A stretch of 64,000 nt of DNA from Xylaria sp. FL1777 (lineage: Eukaryota; Ascomycota; Sordariomycetes; Xylariales; Xylariaceae): the NCBI GenBank assembly GCA_022578965.1, contig MU400717.1:1-64000 (forward strand), written 5' to 3'. The translations under genes were made by a program, and so were the position numbers. This document shows positions 44,256 through 59,078 of this stretch, in pieces (positions within the stretch are counted from its first letter, which is position 1; each line of letters begins with the position of its first letter). The notes beneath the pieces are model-generated. The model saw nothing but the letters and a program-made list of their open reading frames with translations, made no database searches and was not told the origin of the DNA.

Positions 44256-45690
44256 TCAAACATCTACAATAGGTTCATCCTGCCCTTTCAGCTCATCCCA
44301 GAGCCCCGCCAGGGTGCGAAAAGCTCGGAGCGGACCATCACGGTTAACAAGGCCATCAGGGTCCTCAACGGTCTTGAGATCAATCGTGACGGCTCGCAGC
44401 TTCACTCCGGGTTCGTCGCCACTAGATGTGCCACAACCCACATTGATAGCATTAACGCTCTTGACGCGGTCGAACGCGCCCGAAATACCACTAGGCTTCT
44501 CTGGTAGGTCGAAGAATGGGAGACCTGCCGCCGCGTAGGTCGACGCTGAGATGGGGCAAGGAGGGGCTTTCCGTCCCGTGACGTCGCGAAACATGGCCGT
44601 TGTTAGGATATGTACGGGGATGGTAATGGTTGAGGTAGTGGCCCAGATGCTTGGGTCATTGTCATCTTCGCAGATATTTTGCTCGATTTTCCCCCCTGCC
44701 GCCATGCCCATAGGCCCGTACCAACCTCCGCCTCGTAGTCTCAGTACCATATGTATAACGCTATTCTACATTGTTGATGTCAGTATTACTGTCTGCTCAA
44801 GATAGAAACCAGTTATTTGATTCGAGCATGTACTCGCCTTCTCCACATTATAGTCAGACAGGGTCCGACCTAGATAGTTAACGTTATGCTGCATATCAAG
44901 AGCAATGAGACATACCGTCCTCCAGCTGTTTCCCATTGAATATCAACCGCTGTTCGTCTGTAGGTATTCCTTCCAGGTCTTGAATGGACTCCTTAAGACT
45001 ATCAATCGTGTCAGTACGGGAGCATTGGATGTGATTGATCCCGCCCGTGAGTGTCACGACCGTGACGGAGAAATCTCTAGATGGAGTGCAACCATATGCA
45101 GGTTGCTTCTTAGGTATAGATGGAGTTATCTCGAATTGTAGGCCACCAATGGTTTCCTGCCCTGTCAGCTGCATCTCTACGCTATATCCAGTGCCCAGAG
45201 GCATAGCCACAAATTGTCTGATAACACCAGGGGAGACAGCGAAGCCATCAAGCCAGGGCTGATCAGGAACCACAACGTAGTCTTGGATATTCTCCTCCTT
45301 GGAAGCGAGGGCAAGCCGTCTTGTCTTCGTCTCTGTGGTCTCCAAGTTATGCTCGCCAGACACGACGTTGACACCGCCAGCATACACCTTGATCATGAAG
45401 GGCGAGTCAGCAGTGAAGTCGATCCACATGGCCTCTCGTTGGTACATGGGAAAGAAGGCACCTCCTTTGACAACGATTTCTGGTGATAACTCAGAAGTGA
45501 AGTCACGAGCCTTGAACAGAGGAAATTTGCCAAGGCCGGGTGGAAGCTTTGCTTCATCTGTATTATCAGGGACCCGGATCGTGCGCTGAAAGGTGATCTT
45601 GAGATTTTGCCGCTTGTGATGGCGCGATGTGTGTTTGACGACTATGGCGTCATTGGCAAGACTGCAGTGGTAAATGACAGGAGAAGTCAT
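44256..45690 (-). CDS. fungal protein with internal ubiquitin-like domain
   Basis: Three exons, 45690-44916, 44869-44838 and 44765-44256, give 438 residues. Residues ~1-205 form a domain with HKRQNLKITFQRTIRVPDN and SPGVIRQFVAMPLGTGYS. Residues ~208-282 are ubiquitin-like: TVVTLTGGINHIQ, TDTIDSLKESIQDLEGIP, EQRLIFNGKQLEDGRTLSD, ending VLRLRGG with the residues of the ubiquitin C-terminus. A further 156-residue domain follows (GMAAGGKIEQNI, PVHILTTAMFRDVTG, GLPFFDLPEKPSGISGAFD). I recall similarly arranged uncharacterised proteins in filamentous fungi. An intact RGG in mid-protein raises the possibility of cleavage by deubiquitinases. The second intron has a GC donor. The start is the first ATG; the open frame extends upstream only to a TTG. 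Confidence 0.82.
44766..44837 (-). other. GC-AG intron in the ubiquitin-like gene
   Basis: Exon 2 ends GTGGAGAAG and is followed by GCGAGTACATG; the acceptor is AACAATGTAG. Using this GC donor joins SDYNVEK to NSVIHMVLRLRGG with exactly the residue spacing of ubiquitin. The nearest GT (GTACAT, four bases on) gives a stop codon. Confidence 0.75.
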
Positions 45691-47262
45691 CTCGAAGCTT
45701 CGTGAGTAACTGACAAGGGAGAAACTCAAGTACAGAGGACGTGGCTAGAAAAAGTATCTTAGGAGAACGGCGTGATACTTGCTAAATGGTGGGAGTCCGG
45801 TCTTGTTGTGAACATACGTTGTTGTTGTGTAAGGAGAAGCGTTGGTCTCAATGAGAAACGTAACTAGGACAACAGATGCAAACAATGTTGATTGGGAGGA
45901 AGAGGTGCGCTGGTTCAGTTGTTACCTAAACGACGAACGATAAGGAGTATGCTATGGCCTTGTAGCAGTCTCAGAAAATGCCCGTAGTTGAGATTACACA
46001 GGAAATATTTTCAATCTTTATCTTTACCGTAAATCAACCATACTGGATGTATACCTGAACCAAACACAGGCATCCAAATACACATGGCATACATGGCACA
46101 CATGGCATGTACCTGGTCTGGTGCATACATACATGTATGTGTACCTGAGGATATTTGCACCTTTAAAATAGCATCTTATGCACATGTACCTACATGTATG
46201 CTTTGACAAACACCTAAGTACACAAAAAGAGCAGCAGTGTTTCTACGTAAGTAGTTGCATGTAGCCTCTGCCCAGTTAGCTGCAACAAGCTGGATATAGT
46301 CTTGTATATTACTTAGATTTTGAAATCATCATGGCTTATAGCTTTGCTAAGTAACAGTGTAAGTATAAAGTTACGTAGGGCGTTTTCAATTGAATGCATT
46401 ATACCGCATTTCCACATTTCACCACATGTAAGAAAACAATCTCCTGTCACCCTAAGCCATTGGATGAGTGCCTACAGGGGTACCTATTCTTGGCACGCTA
46501 ACCCTTGTACTAGGCGTACTTAGATTATCGATCGTCAAACCTCACTACATGTCGATGTTCAGTGGGCAAATAAGACAAGCCGCTCCTCTTTGTCAACTGT
46601 TACGAGGGTCGCCTTGATAGCCCCTTTGCTCATTCGCTGACCTAACTTGCAGTCACTCTTTATAGATCAATCAACAACCCCTCATTGACCAGCCAACGTA
46701 GTTTCAGTCAGCCTTCAGTCATCAGTCCGCTCGTAGCTTTATGACGTTGCGGAAGGTCGATGCCTACCTATGCTCCATCTACACTAGCTGAGATGCGATG
46801 TGACTCTTTCGGCCCGTCCGGATAGCCCCTCCAGGTAGTGGCATATAAAGCTAGATGGGGCTGCCCCAAGTCACTTGAATGCGTCATTTGGAAGTCTCAG
46901 TCTCCTGGATATTTCAAATGCCGACGTGTTCACACAGACCCAGTCAAGAATTTGGTGATGGAATAGGCGCAACTAGATAAGACACGATGGACGATTACCT
47001 ATTGAGCAAGGGGCAGGCAGCAGAAAAGCATCGTGAACCGCAAGACAGATTCGTTAGGGTCGTGAATATAAGAGGTGTGGCGTAGTCTACCGGTATTTCA
47101 TTCTTGTTCTAATTCGACATCTAAGCCCAACTCACCCAACCAACAAGCTGTGTACGTCATGCAGCTGTCATTAACCAAATAGATTTTAATCCCAAACGCC
47201 TTTCGGCCCCAAGACCAACACATAGCCAAAGTCTAATGTCATTTCATCGTAGCGCGTTCTGT
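45691..47262. other. intergenic, 1.6 kb
   Basis: No gene. A patch of short repeats (ACATGGCATACATGGCACACATGGCATGTA and CATACATACATGTATG) lies at 46081-46140, and ATGTACCTACATGTATG recurs at 46185-46200. Confidence 0.4.
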
Positions 47263-51005
<3,743 letters not shown>

Positions 51006-53653
51006 ATGGATATCAAGAGTTCCAGAAGAAGAAGTAAAGTCGTCCAGGGAATATCCATCGCCGGTGCTTACCCTTATTTTACGTGCCCCATCCAGCGCAT
51101 TATGCTGTATTCCCCGGGGCTTGATACCACCGTTCCGAGCGTACCGAAGACGAAGCGCGCGGCGAAGCAACCAAAGAGATGTTCTGAATGCGGAGTTTGC
51201 TTCTCCAAGACGGAGCATCTAGCGCGTCATATCCGCAGCCATACTAAAGAGAAGCCATTTTCCTGTCGTGAATGCGGAAAATCATATAGTCGACAGTCAG
51301 TCTGTCAACCTACTCAAACTTGCTGTTCCCGCCCACTGTCACCAATCTCATCAACGACTAACATGACCCAGAGATTCTCTTCTTCGTCATTCTCGAGCTC
51401 ATGCTCGCCGCCAGGCCAATAGGTCACCAAGGAGCGTTACGCCTTCGTCTAGCCAATTCTCACTGGCGGGAGAAAGCATTCAAGCGGGCATTACGTCGCG
51501 TAGTGACTGTATTTTGCGTGGTGATCATGATGCAGTATCTCAGAATAGCCTTCCATCCTCAAATTTCTCTCATCCTTCAACATCAGCTACCACTAGCTGG
51601 GGTGCTCAAGTCGAACAGCCGGGCCAAACATTAGTTGATAATTCCTTACAACATCATGCTCTACAATCAGACGTCGGTCCTGCTTCGAGTGGAGAATATG
51701 TCGGGGCGATTTTCCCTGGTGTGCCGGTGAACGTTTTCAACACACCTACTGATTTGGAATTACTAGATATTGGCTTGAATGCTCATGAACCAGCCTGGCT
51801 ACTGGGCAGCGATTTTGACCTCAACTCCCTAGATTTCCCAATATCGACTGTTATGTCAGGATGGGGCTACCCGAATCACGAAGATCTACCTTCACATCAG
51901 GAGACGCATGGTGCATCTAATGCGCTAAGCCGTTGTAATGGACACATGCTACTCTCTGACTTGGTTCCCGCAGTCCAACACAATTGGTATACGACATTGA
52001 CCCGTGATGTTGTTTGTCACGAGTCCTCGAACCAGCATCAGGGGCAAGACCAGATAGATGAAGCCTACAGGGAGGGCCTCAGATCTAAGCTACAGTCAAA
52101 CCCCAGCAATACTGCACTGCCTTCCGCCGACTTTCTTGTGAGCACTATATTAACCTGTCACTAGCCGTACAATTAAGGGTCATCTAACAGCAAGCAGAAC
52201 CTTTGCATCAAGTTATACTTCGTGCGATTCAATCCTGTGTTCCCAATCATACATGCACCGTCATTCCGTCCTTCATCGGAAAACGCTATTCTCCTTTTGT
52301 CTGTGTGCTCTGTTGGTGCTCTTTTCATGGGTTCAGCAACCGCTGCTGCGCAGGGTAGGAAGATCTTCCAAACACTCAACAAAGCGAATCTAGCATTGGT
52401 AAGTAACCTGTTCGACCACAAATTTCTCGCACCTTATTTGAGTAAATAAATGCTTAAGCCAAACATAGTGGGACACCTACATCCGTCGTGATGTTAGAGA
52501 ATGGCGTTCTTTGGTCCAAGCATCGATCATTGGACAGACCTTTGGGATGCTCTCGGGTCAACCAGATAACGTTTGTATGACAGAGAGCTTCCATGGTACA
52601 GTCATTGCGTGGGCCCGTCAAGGGGGCTTCTTTAAAATCAAAAATGCCCCTCTCCCGAGCATTGACGAACCCGAAATGAGTAGGGGGGACATCTGGAGAC
52701 GTTGGGTAGACGCCGAAGAGTCCGTCCGCCTTGTTTTAGCGCTCTATGTCCATGATTCAGAATTTGCAACAACATTTCACCATGAGCCACTCCTCCGTCA
52801 CACCATCGAAAAATTACCAGTTTGTAACTCGGATGAACTCTTTTTCGCACCTACGGCGATTGACTGGTATAGTATTGTGGAAAAAGATCGGGCGATTGGC
52901 CTCGAGACCACACATGTTCATGCAGTTAGTTCGCTGGCAGTTCCGTCCGCCCTAACGACGCGAAAAGCTCAAATGTTTGCCTATGCTTCGCTTGCTGGCA
53001 TAGTTGCCTCGATTCAGGAGAAAAGACCCTCATTCCTCGATGATACATCAAAACAGTGCTTCCGAAACCTACTTCTGTCGTGGCACTGTGATCATTACAA
53101 GCACATTCAAGGAGCTAAGAAGAATCATATTAATCTTTTGATCTTCTGGCACGCAGCATTTATGGCCCTTTATGCCGACACCGACCTCCTGGAACGTTCA
53201 ATCGGTCGCGATGGTAGACAGGTTGCGCAGGAAGTGCGGGGAGACATCAACAATTGGGCTGCCTCTCTCGAGGCTCGACGTGGCGTGCTTCACGCTATGC
53301 TAGTACTGAAGCATCTAGAAATGCTGCCAATCGGGCTCGAACCGGCGATCCACGTGCCCAAAGCTGCCTTTTACTCAGCCATGGTCGTGTATAGCTATAT
53401 CAAGTTTAAGCCATCGGTGGACTTGTACGTCCCTTCGCAGGACGAAATGAATATACCCGAGCTGCGAGTCCCAGGCTCGACCAGCACCTTACACCTGAAT
53501 AGTGATAAGGCATCAACTACCATTTTCTCTCCTGTGGAACCAAGCATACTGTGCAATGCGATCGACCTTCTCCGACGCATTGGCCATTGGGAGATATCGC
53601 GCAAGTTTGCTTCCATTTTGCAGATCCTACTAGACGACTTGACCAAATCCTAG
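51006..53653 (+). CDS. C2H2 zinc-finger / fungal-domain transcription factor
   Basis: Four exons, 51006-51295, 51372-52137, 52198-52398 and 52469-53653, with phase-consistent GT-AG introns give 813 residues. Two C2H2 fingers near the N-terminus: CSECGVCFSKTEHLARHIRSH, and a second starting CRECGKSYSRQ that is completed across intron 1 as DSLLRHSRAH. A basic segment precedes them (KTKRAAKQPKR). The middle is a flexible region. The C-terminal half is a fungal-specific transcription factor domain: LYFVRFNPVFPIIHAPSF, IGQTFGMLSG, then RGDIWRRWVDAEESVRLVLA. An alternative start is the Met at 51102. It is the nearest regulator to the ring-cleavage/FAH gene pair downstream, so a pathway-specific role is conceivable but unproven. 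Confidence 0.88.
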
Positions 53654-54682
53654 CACCCTGGCGGACCAGATCTCTAGCGATTCACCAAGGCAGATGAGCA
53701 GCTTTCCGATAGCCTTGTTGCCTATAGCACGTCTCTCGTACACTTGCTTTTGTAACGTCAAGAGCTTTTGAGCTAGGCAAAGTCAAGGGAACAGATTCGC
53801 CATCCATCGTCGTTGGAACGTTTACGTTTCTATAGCGCAGATCTTTAATGTACATATAATAGCGGAATTCTAGTGGTAAAAGGTGGATATGTAGGTCATT
53901 GAAGAGATGAGAAAGTAATTAACCTGGAAACCTACTGTAAGGGGAATAATTGGCACTCTCTTAATGAAAGACCATGGAATACATACTACAAACAGCCTAA
54001 ACTTAATTACACGATTTTAAAGGTTAAGTACTTAAACAGCATAGAAAAACCAGGACAGTCTAGAAGTAGTATTTCATAGGACATGTATACCAGGTTTTAT
54101 TTATGCTTTCTGTTTTACTTCGTTGTTTTACGAGTCTTTAAAGCTGTAGGCTTAATGAAATATGTAAGTAAGCCATTGATCCCTCTAATGTAAATTCGCC
54201 GCCATGCATTTAATTCGCAAACCCACACTATAGTTAGAGAGCAGTGCGTTTAAAAGCTCTCACCCAAGAATTATTCGCTAGAAAGGATCCGTGCTCTCGT
54301 TTGAAGTTTGGAACGAGAAGTAAGCAGCCATAATCGGCATTCACTCCCCAATGCATGGAGGGGGGCAAACCCCTTGCACCTGTGGGACACGGGGCCGAAC
54401 AGATGCGGGACACTAAGCTTGCGGGACACTGTCGATGTGGGGAGGACATCATCATGTGTGGGCGGGACAGTACAACCAAAGAAAGAAGAGTACGATATGT
54501 GCCGGGGAAGACGATGAGCAAGGCCCGGTATTTAACTATAATTCGCAGGATAAAGTCACCATAGATGGAGGGTCCATCTTTCAAGCTGTGGTGAATCGAC
54601 ATCTACTTATACGTCTTCTACTTTAAACAGCCTCTAGATCTAGTACCAATCGAAGCTAGTATCATCCCTTGAGATAATCATC
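53654..54682. other. intergenic
   Basis: No gene. The 53.9-54.2 kb part is AT-rich. The ~400 bp before the next start contain GGGACA-type repeats (GTGGGACACGGGGCC, GCGGGACACTAAG, TTGCGGGACACTG, GGGCGGGACAG, 54382-54470), spaced irregularly. Confidence 0.4.
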
Positions 54683-55907
54683 ATGGCCGTCCACACACGG
54701 AATCAAGGGGCTGCAGTTCCTGACTTGGTTGCAGTTGGCCACCAGCAGGAAGATATCCAGACTTGGCGGGCTCGCAACAAAATCGACTTCGCAAATCAAA
54801 TCAAGTTGGTCAAGATAGCCCATATGCGTTACCAGCATCCAGATTTAGAGGAAATCGAACAGTTCCTAGGAGGTAGGGATAGACAAAAAGTTTTCAACCA
54901 CATAACTGATACATTGTCAGACTTTGGTATGATTGTCGCTAAAAAGACTAACGACGAGGTGTGGTTTCGGGGATATGGTCCAGACCAATACGTCTGTAAG
55001 ATATAGCATCTTTCTCTGACGACTCGTAGTGCTCACCTTATACTTACAGATTACGCGCTCAAGGGGCCCAAGAAGTTCCTAGGCGGAACATTCCTCGTCG
55101 AGTCGTACGAAGACCTCGAGCGTGCAACCAAATTACCAGGTAGCAGCGACGTTCAAAGGCTAGTCGACGCGCCCGGAGGGGGATTCCTTGTTACCGTCCA
55201 CGACCCAGAGGGCTTCCCAATGAACCTGATATATGGGCAGGAGGAACGTGAGGAACTAATAGACGAGAAGCCGAAAAAGCTCACATACAATTTCGAGAAC
55301 GAGAAGCCCCGTGTCCGCGAGTTTCTCAGATTCAAGCCCGGTCCAGCCGCCGTGCACAAGGTCCGTTGACTAACTCTGTCTACCTGAAAGAGTAAGTTGG
55401 ATGCTAATGGCAGTGCTCTTCCAGCTAGGCCATTATGGTCTGTGCGTCCAGGACTTTTCTAGTCAGCTAGATTTTTATCTTAGGAACTTTAACCTTGTAC
55501 CGACCGACTTCCTTTACATTGACGAGCCTGAAGGGACCAAGAAAGATGTTGCGCTCTTTGCCCATATCGACCGCGGTGATGATTACGTCGACCACCACAC
55601 GTTCTTCATGAGCACAAACAAGACTAGCCATGTGCACCATTGCTCTTTCGAAGTGCACGACTACGACACCCAGATGCTTGGGCACCAGTGGCTAGGCGAG
55701 AAAGGCTATGAACCTGTCTGGGGCGTTGGTCGACATATCCTTGGGTCGCAGATCTTTGACTATTGGTGGGATACCTCTCATAACATGATTGAGCACTACA
55801 TCGACGGCGACGTCGTCAATCGCAAGACCCCTATCGGCTATAGTCCGGCTGGTGACGAGTCACTTGCTGTCTGGGGCCCAGAAGTGCCGTCGTGGTTTCT
55901 ACAGTAG
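54683..55907 (+). CDS. extradiol ring-cleavage dioxygenase-like VOC protein
   Basis: Three exons, 54683-54995, 55050-55360 and 55425-55907, give 368 residues. Two vicinal-oxygen-chelate (glyoxalase-fold) domains are recognisable; the N-terminal one begins LVKIAHMRYQHPDLEEIEQF. The C-terminal one carries the probable metal ligands His211 (LGHYGLCV), His280 (HVHHCSFEV) and Glu331 (NMIEHYIDGD), the layout of 2,3-dihydroxybiphenyl/catechol extradiol dioxygenases, which open an aromatic ring with Fe(II) and O2. The ring substrate cannot be named. It is convergent with an FAH-family hydrolase 470 bp away, the kind of enzyme that acts after ring cleavage. No signal peptide is seen, so it is probably cytosolic. 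Confidence 0.85.
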
Positions 55908-56381
55908 TCACGATTTGGGTTAGCTAACTGATACGAAGCCTAGTGATCACAATGATGGAAAAATATTGTCTGAAAACTGTAGCCAATCGAACCAGCGTTA
56001 TCGCTGAAATAGATATCTTGGCCTGTGCCCTATTTAAGAGATCAAGTCAAGAAGACCTTTCTTCATGTAACTAATGTGTTTGAGACATGTTGCCAGATTT
56101 GATCTGATAGCGACAGGCCAAAGGATCATTCTTGGTAACTCCGAAAGGGTTAGGAAGAATTGAAGTACCTAGCAATGTTGTGTCCAATGGCGATCGATCT
56201 AACAGAAAATATGATGCTGTGCCTTACTTCCTAAACGATCTTCAACCTATTTTAGGCCTTCTTATGGCGATTAGCCTTATGGTCAAACATTAAGCCCCAA
56301 CCCACACCTTTCGCAAGAATAAGATTGGCTAAGCGCTGATTATATCTACGCAGTATTCTTGGAAACCACTACGGTATTAGT
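55908..56381. other. convergent intergenic spacer
   Basis: Spacer between the 3' ends of the dioxygenase-like and FAH-family genes. No coding frame and no terminator-like structure stands out. Confidence 0.4.
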
Positions 56382-57584
56382 TCAATCCGGGTCATAACGA
56401 ACACGGTTGACAAGGGTCCCGATCCCTTCAATATCAACGCGGACATCGCCGCCATCTTCAAGCACCACAGGCGGCTTCCTAAAGAAGCCAATGCCGGCTG
56501 GTGTCCCGGTTAAGATGATGGAGCCCGCTTCTAAAGTGGTTCCCTGTGACAGATAGGCAATCTGTTGGCGTAGAGTGAATATCATATCACTTGTGTTACC
56601 ATCCTGTACCACGTCGCCGTTATATATCGTCTTGATGGCCAGCTGTTGGGGGTCGGGAATTGCGCCAGGCGCTACGAGAACGGGGCCTGAGTGATCAATA
56701 TTAGCATGCTTCTCTTTGTTGCTACGTGTGTGTGTTTTTGAGAAATTCCCATCGATAGGAACCCTAGTTTCCCGGTTGGAGATAATCGATGATCACCTCT
56801 TTGACTCTCTCTTCACGTACCGAGAGGACAGCTTCCATCCAACCCTTTTGCGAAGCACCACTGCGCCGTAAGCAGCTGTAGCTTACGCGCTGACACATCG
56901 TTAGACGCCGTGTATCCCAAGACGTAATCCAGCGCTTCCTCCTCGGGGATATCGCGGCCTGTCCGCCCGATCACGACGCAGAGCTCTCCCTCATAGTCGC
57001 TCGTGCCGTCTTGCGCAACCTTTGGGATGGTGATGGCTGCTGGGTACGGGTCGGCTAGAGCCGTGCGCGGCTTTGTGAAAAGGACCGGGACTTCAGGCAG
57101 GGCGAATCCTCCTTCCTATATTTGTGCGCGCGTTAGGGGTGGTCTTGTCCCATTGTTCATGGTCAATAGATGTGGGGGTAATAGGAAATATCGAGCGAGG
57201 TCTGATATTGGGGGTTACCAACTTTCGCATGGTCCTTATAATTCAAGCCTAGGCATCGGATATAACTGCACTCGGACGAAGAGATCGGGGAGAGAAGCTG
57301 TATGACACGCTCATCAGTCTCTAGTTTATTGTCCTAATCGTCGGTATAGTGCTGGAGGTTAACCGTTAGGATAGCCTCCGATATAAACATACTCGCTCAA
57401 CAGTGTACACAACACCAGTGATAATTTTCCCATCAAGAATAGATCCACGGATAAGATACGCTTTTATCTCAATGCCATCCACTGAGTCCTTCCCGACATC
57501 GCGGCTCGCGTCCACGAGTTGGCCTAAATGTATTTGTTGGTCTTCTTTCGCAATGAATCGGATGAGATGCGTCCAATTGCCCAT
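56382..57584 (-). CDS. fumarylacetoacetate hydrolase-family protein
   Basis: Four exons on the minus strand, 57584-57393, 57297-57223, 57115-56821 and 56686-56382, give 288 residues, the usual length for the FAH/HpcE-type family. Signatures: WTHLIRFIAKEDQQIHLGQL at the start, CLGLNYKDHAK, EVPVLFTKPRTALADPY, DYEGELCVVIGRTGRDI (metal-binding Glu residues), ASNDVSARKLQ, and LTGTPAGIGFFRKPP. Such enzymes hydrolyse or isomerise/decarboxylate acyl-pyruvate-like ring-cleavage products in the cytosol. An open frame continues upstream of the chosen ATG to 57908, but the family N-terminus begins at MGNWTHLIRF. Intron 2 uses a GTTGGT donor. Pairing with the ring-cleavage gene suggests an aromatic catabolic module. 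Confidence 0.9.
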
Positions 57585-58602
57585 CGTTGCTATGTTTCGT
57601 CGCTTCTCTCGCAATTTGTCTACTTTCTTTCTTTTCTTCAGACCGCATTCTATCATGCGAGCATGGCTACTATGTATCATCTCAACTCCAAAAATCCTGC
57701 GGGACACGCGCTCGGTCCCGCCGCAATCTATGTCATGATCTTGCGGGGCAACATTAGTGTGTGAGATATCCCTTCTCTGCCGGCTTAGGTAGTTCTTACT
57801 AAGAGTTTCACCTGTGTGTCTCTCGGGAGTAGTGCGGAGGCCTGTTACCAACCCACGTGGCTTTGGCTGAAGTAAGAAATCCGGGGCCTTTGGTGTCGCT
57901 TTCTCCATGCGTTCAGTATCCGTTAGGTCGATACAGGCCTTGCCTTACGCGCCCCTGGCTTGGCGATCATAAATCTCGTGTGCTAGCCAATCTCTGCTAG
58001 CTAATTTGTATTATGCAAGTTTAAGTTCATACGGTAGCCAGACATGTAATCAATACATACTCTATATTAAATTTTCAATGTACCAAGCACGGCCCAAGTA
58101 TAGGTAATATCCGCATCGAACACACTTTACTGTGAGTCTGGCCTAAGACAAATGGTGACATGCGACGCCACAGATGAGTTAATCTTGTAGCCCTAGTTGA
58201 GCTGCCCAAGTTAGTGTCACATTGGCATACCTCGCATATAGAGTAGGTACATTTCCAGTGATACCAGATACCAGTTATTTCATGATCTTATTGTTCCTAT
58301 GGCGGTTGCATGAACTGCCGACAAGCAACTTCTACGCAAAGTGTAAGCTATTCCAGTAAGGAGACTGGATATTGTATAAGCATGAAATGTCTTTGTCCTT
58401 AACTTAGCAACCAAGACAAAAAACCAGGGAGTTATAGAGTATAGTGTCCCATGGAGTGAATATTGACATTAAATATTATCTTGTATGCCTCTAGTTGTTT
58501 ATTCAAGCCCGGTAGCCAACACCCAACTAAGAGCTGACTACCCGATATTATCGATTTTGCCACTTGAGCACTCGGCTTAGTAAGCGAATGAGTTTCTCTA
58601 AC
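57585..58602. other. intergenic between FAH-family gene and hydrophobin
   Basis: Shared spacer upstream of the FAH-family gene and downstream of the hydrophobin. The 57585-57908 minus frame (beginning MEKATPKAPDFLLQPKPRG) is open into the FAH gene but does not resemble that family; it may be leader sequence or a fragment of another gene. Confidence 0.4.
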
Positions 58603-59078
58603 TCAGACACCAGTGGGAGTCTCGCAAAGAAGAGCTTGGCCAAGCTATGAAATATGTTAGTCTCGTGATAAGATGGTCGAAGACACCTCTTGGAGATATG
58701 GATACATACAATAGGGACGATGCAACATCGAGCTCGTCGACCACCGGCGGCGCAAATATATCGAAATTCTGTCGCACTGCTCGGAATTGAAGGGGCTATT
58801 TATATGGCCAAGGTTAGCATTCAGCTTCTTCCTCAGGGGAGAGATACTAGGAGAAAAATTTTACTGCTATTGCAATCGAGGTCGGCAATGCCTAGAACAT
58901 CAGTATCGCAACACTGAGCATTGCTGTAGAGGCCACCAGGACAGGCGTCGTAGGCACTACTGGTGGAGGTGGGTACGGGAGTGCTACTGTAGGCTCGCTT
59001 TGGGGGAGCGGGCAAGTCGAGGGGGCTCGCCACTACGACAGTGGCGAAGATAGCAGCGATCAAGATAGAGAACTGCAT
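58603..59078 (-). CDS. class II hydrophobin
   Basis: Three exons, 59078-58865, 58795-58710 and 58644-58603, give 113 residues. The signal peptide MQFSILIAAIFATVVVASP is followed by a possible KEX2 site (PPKR at 25-28). Eight cysteines have the class II hydrophobin order: Cys46, Cys56-57, Cys69, Cys86, Cys95-96, Cys107, with the conserved contexts CPGGLYSNAQCC, VLGIADLDC, RARCCIVPILGQALLC. Secreted amphipathic proteins of this class coat aerial hyphae and spores. The last exon encodes only 13 residues and the stop. A TATA box lies 158 bp upstream. Small exons make this gene easy to miss. Confidence 0.93.

Noticed and set aside
57585..57908. N-terminal extension of the FAH-family protein
   Set aside because: The family N-terminus begins at MGNWTHLIRF; the upstream frame has no resemblance to FAH proteins and probably is leader or unrelated sequence.
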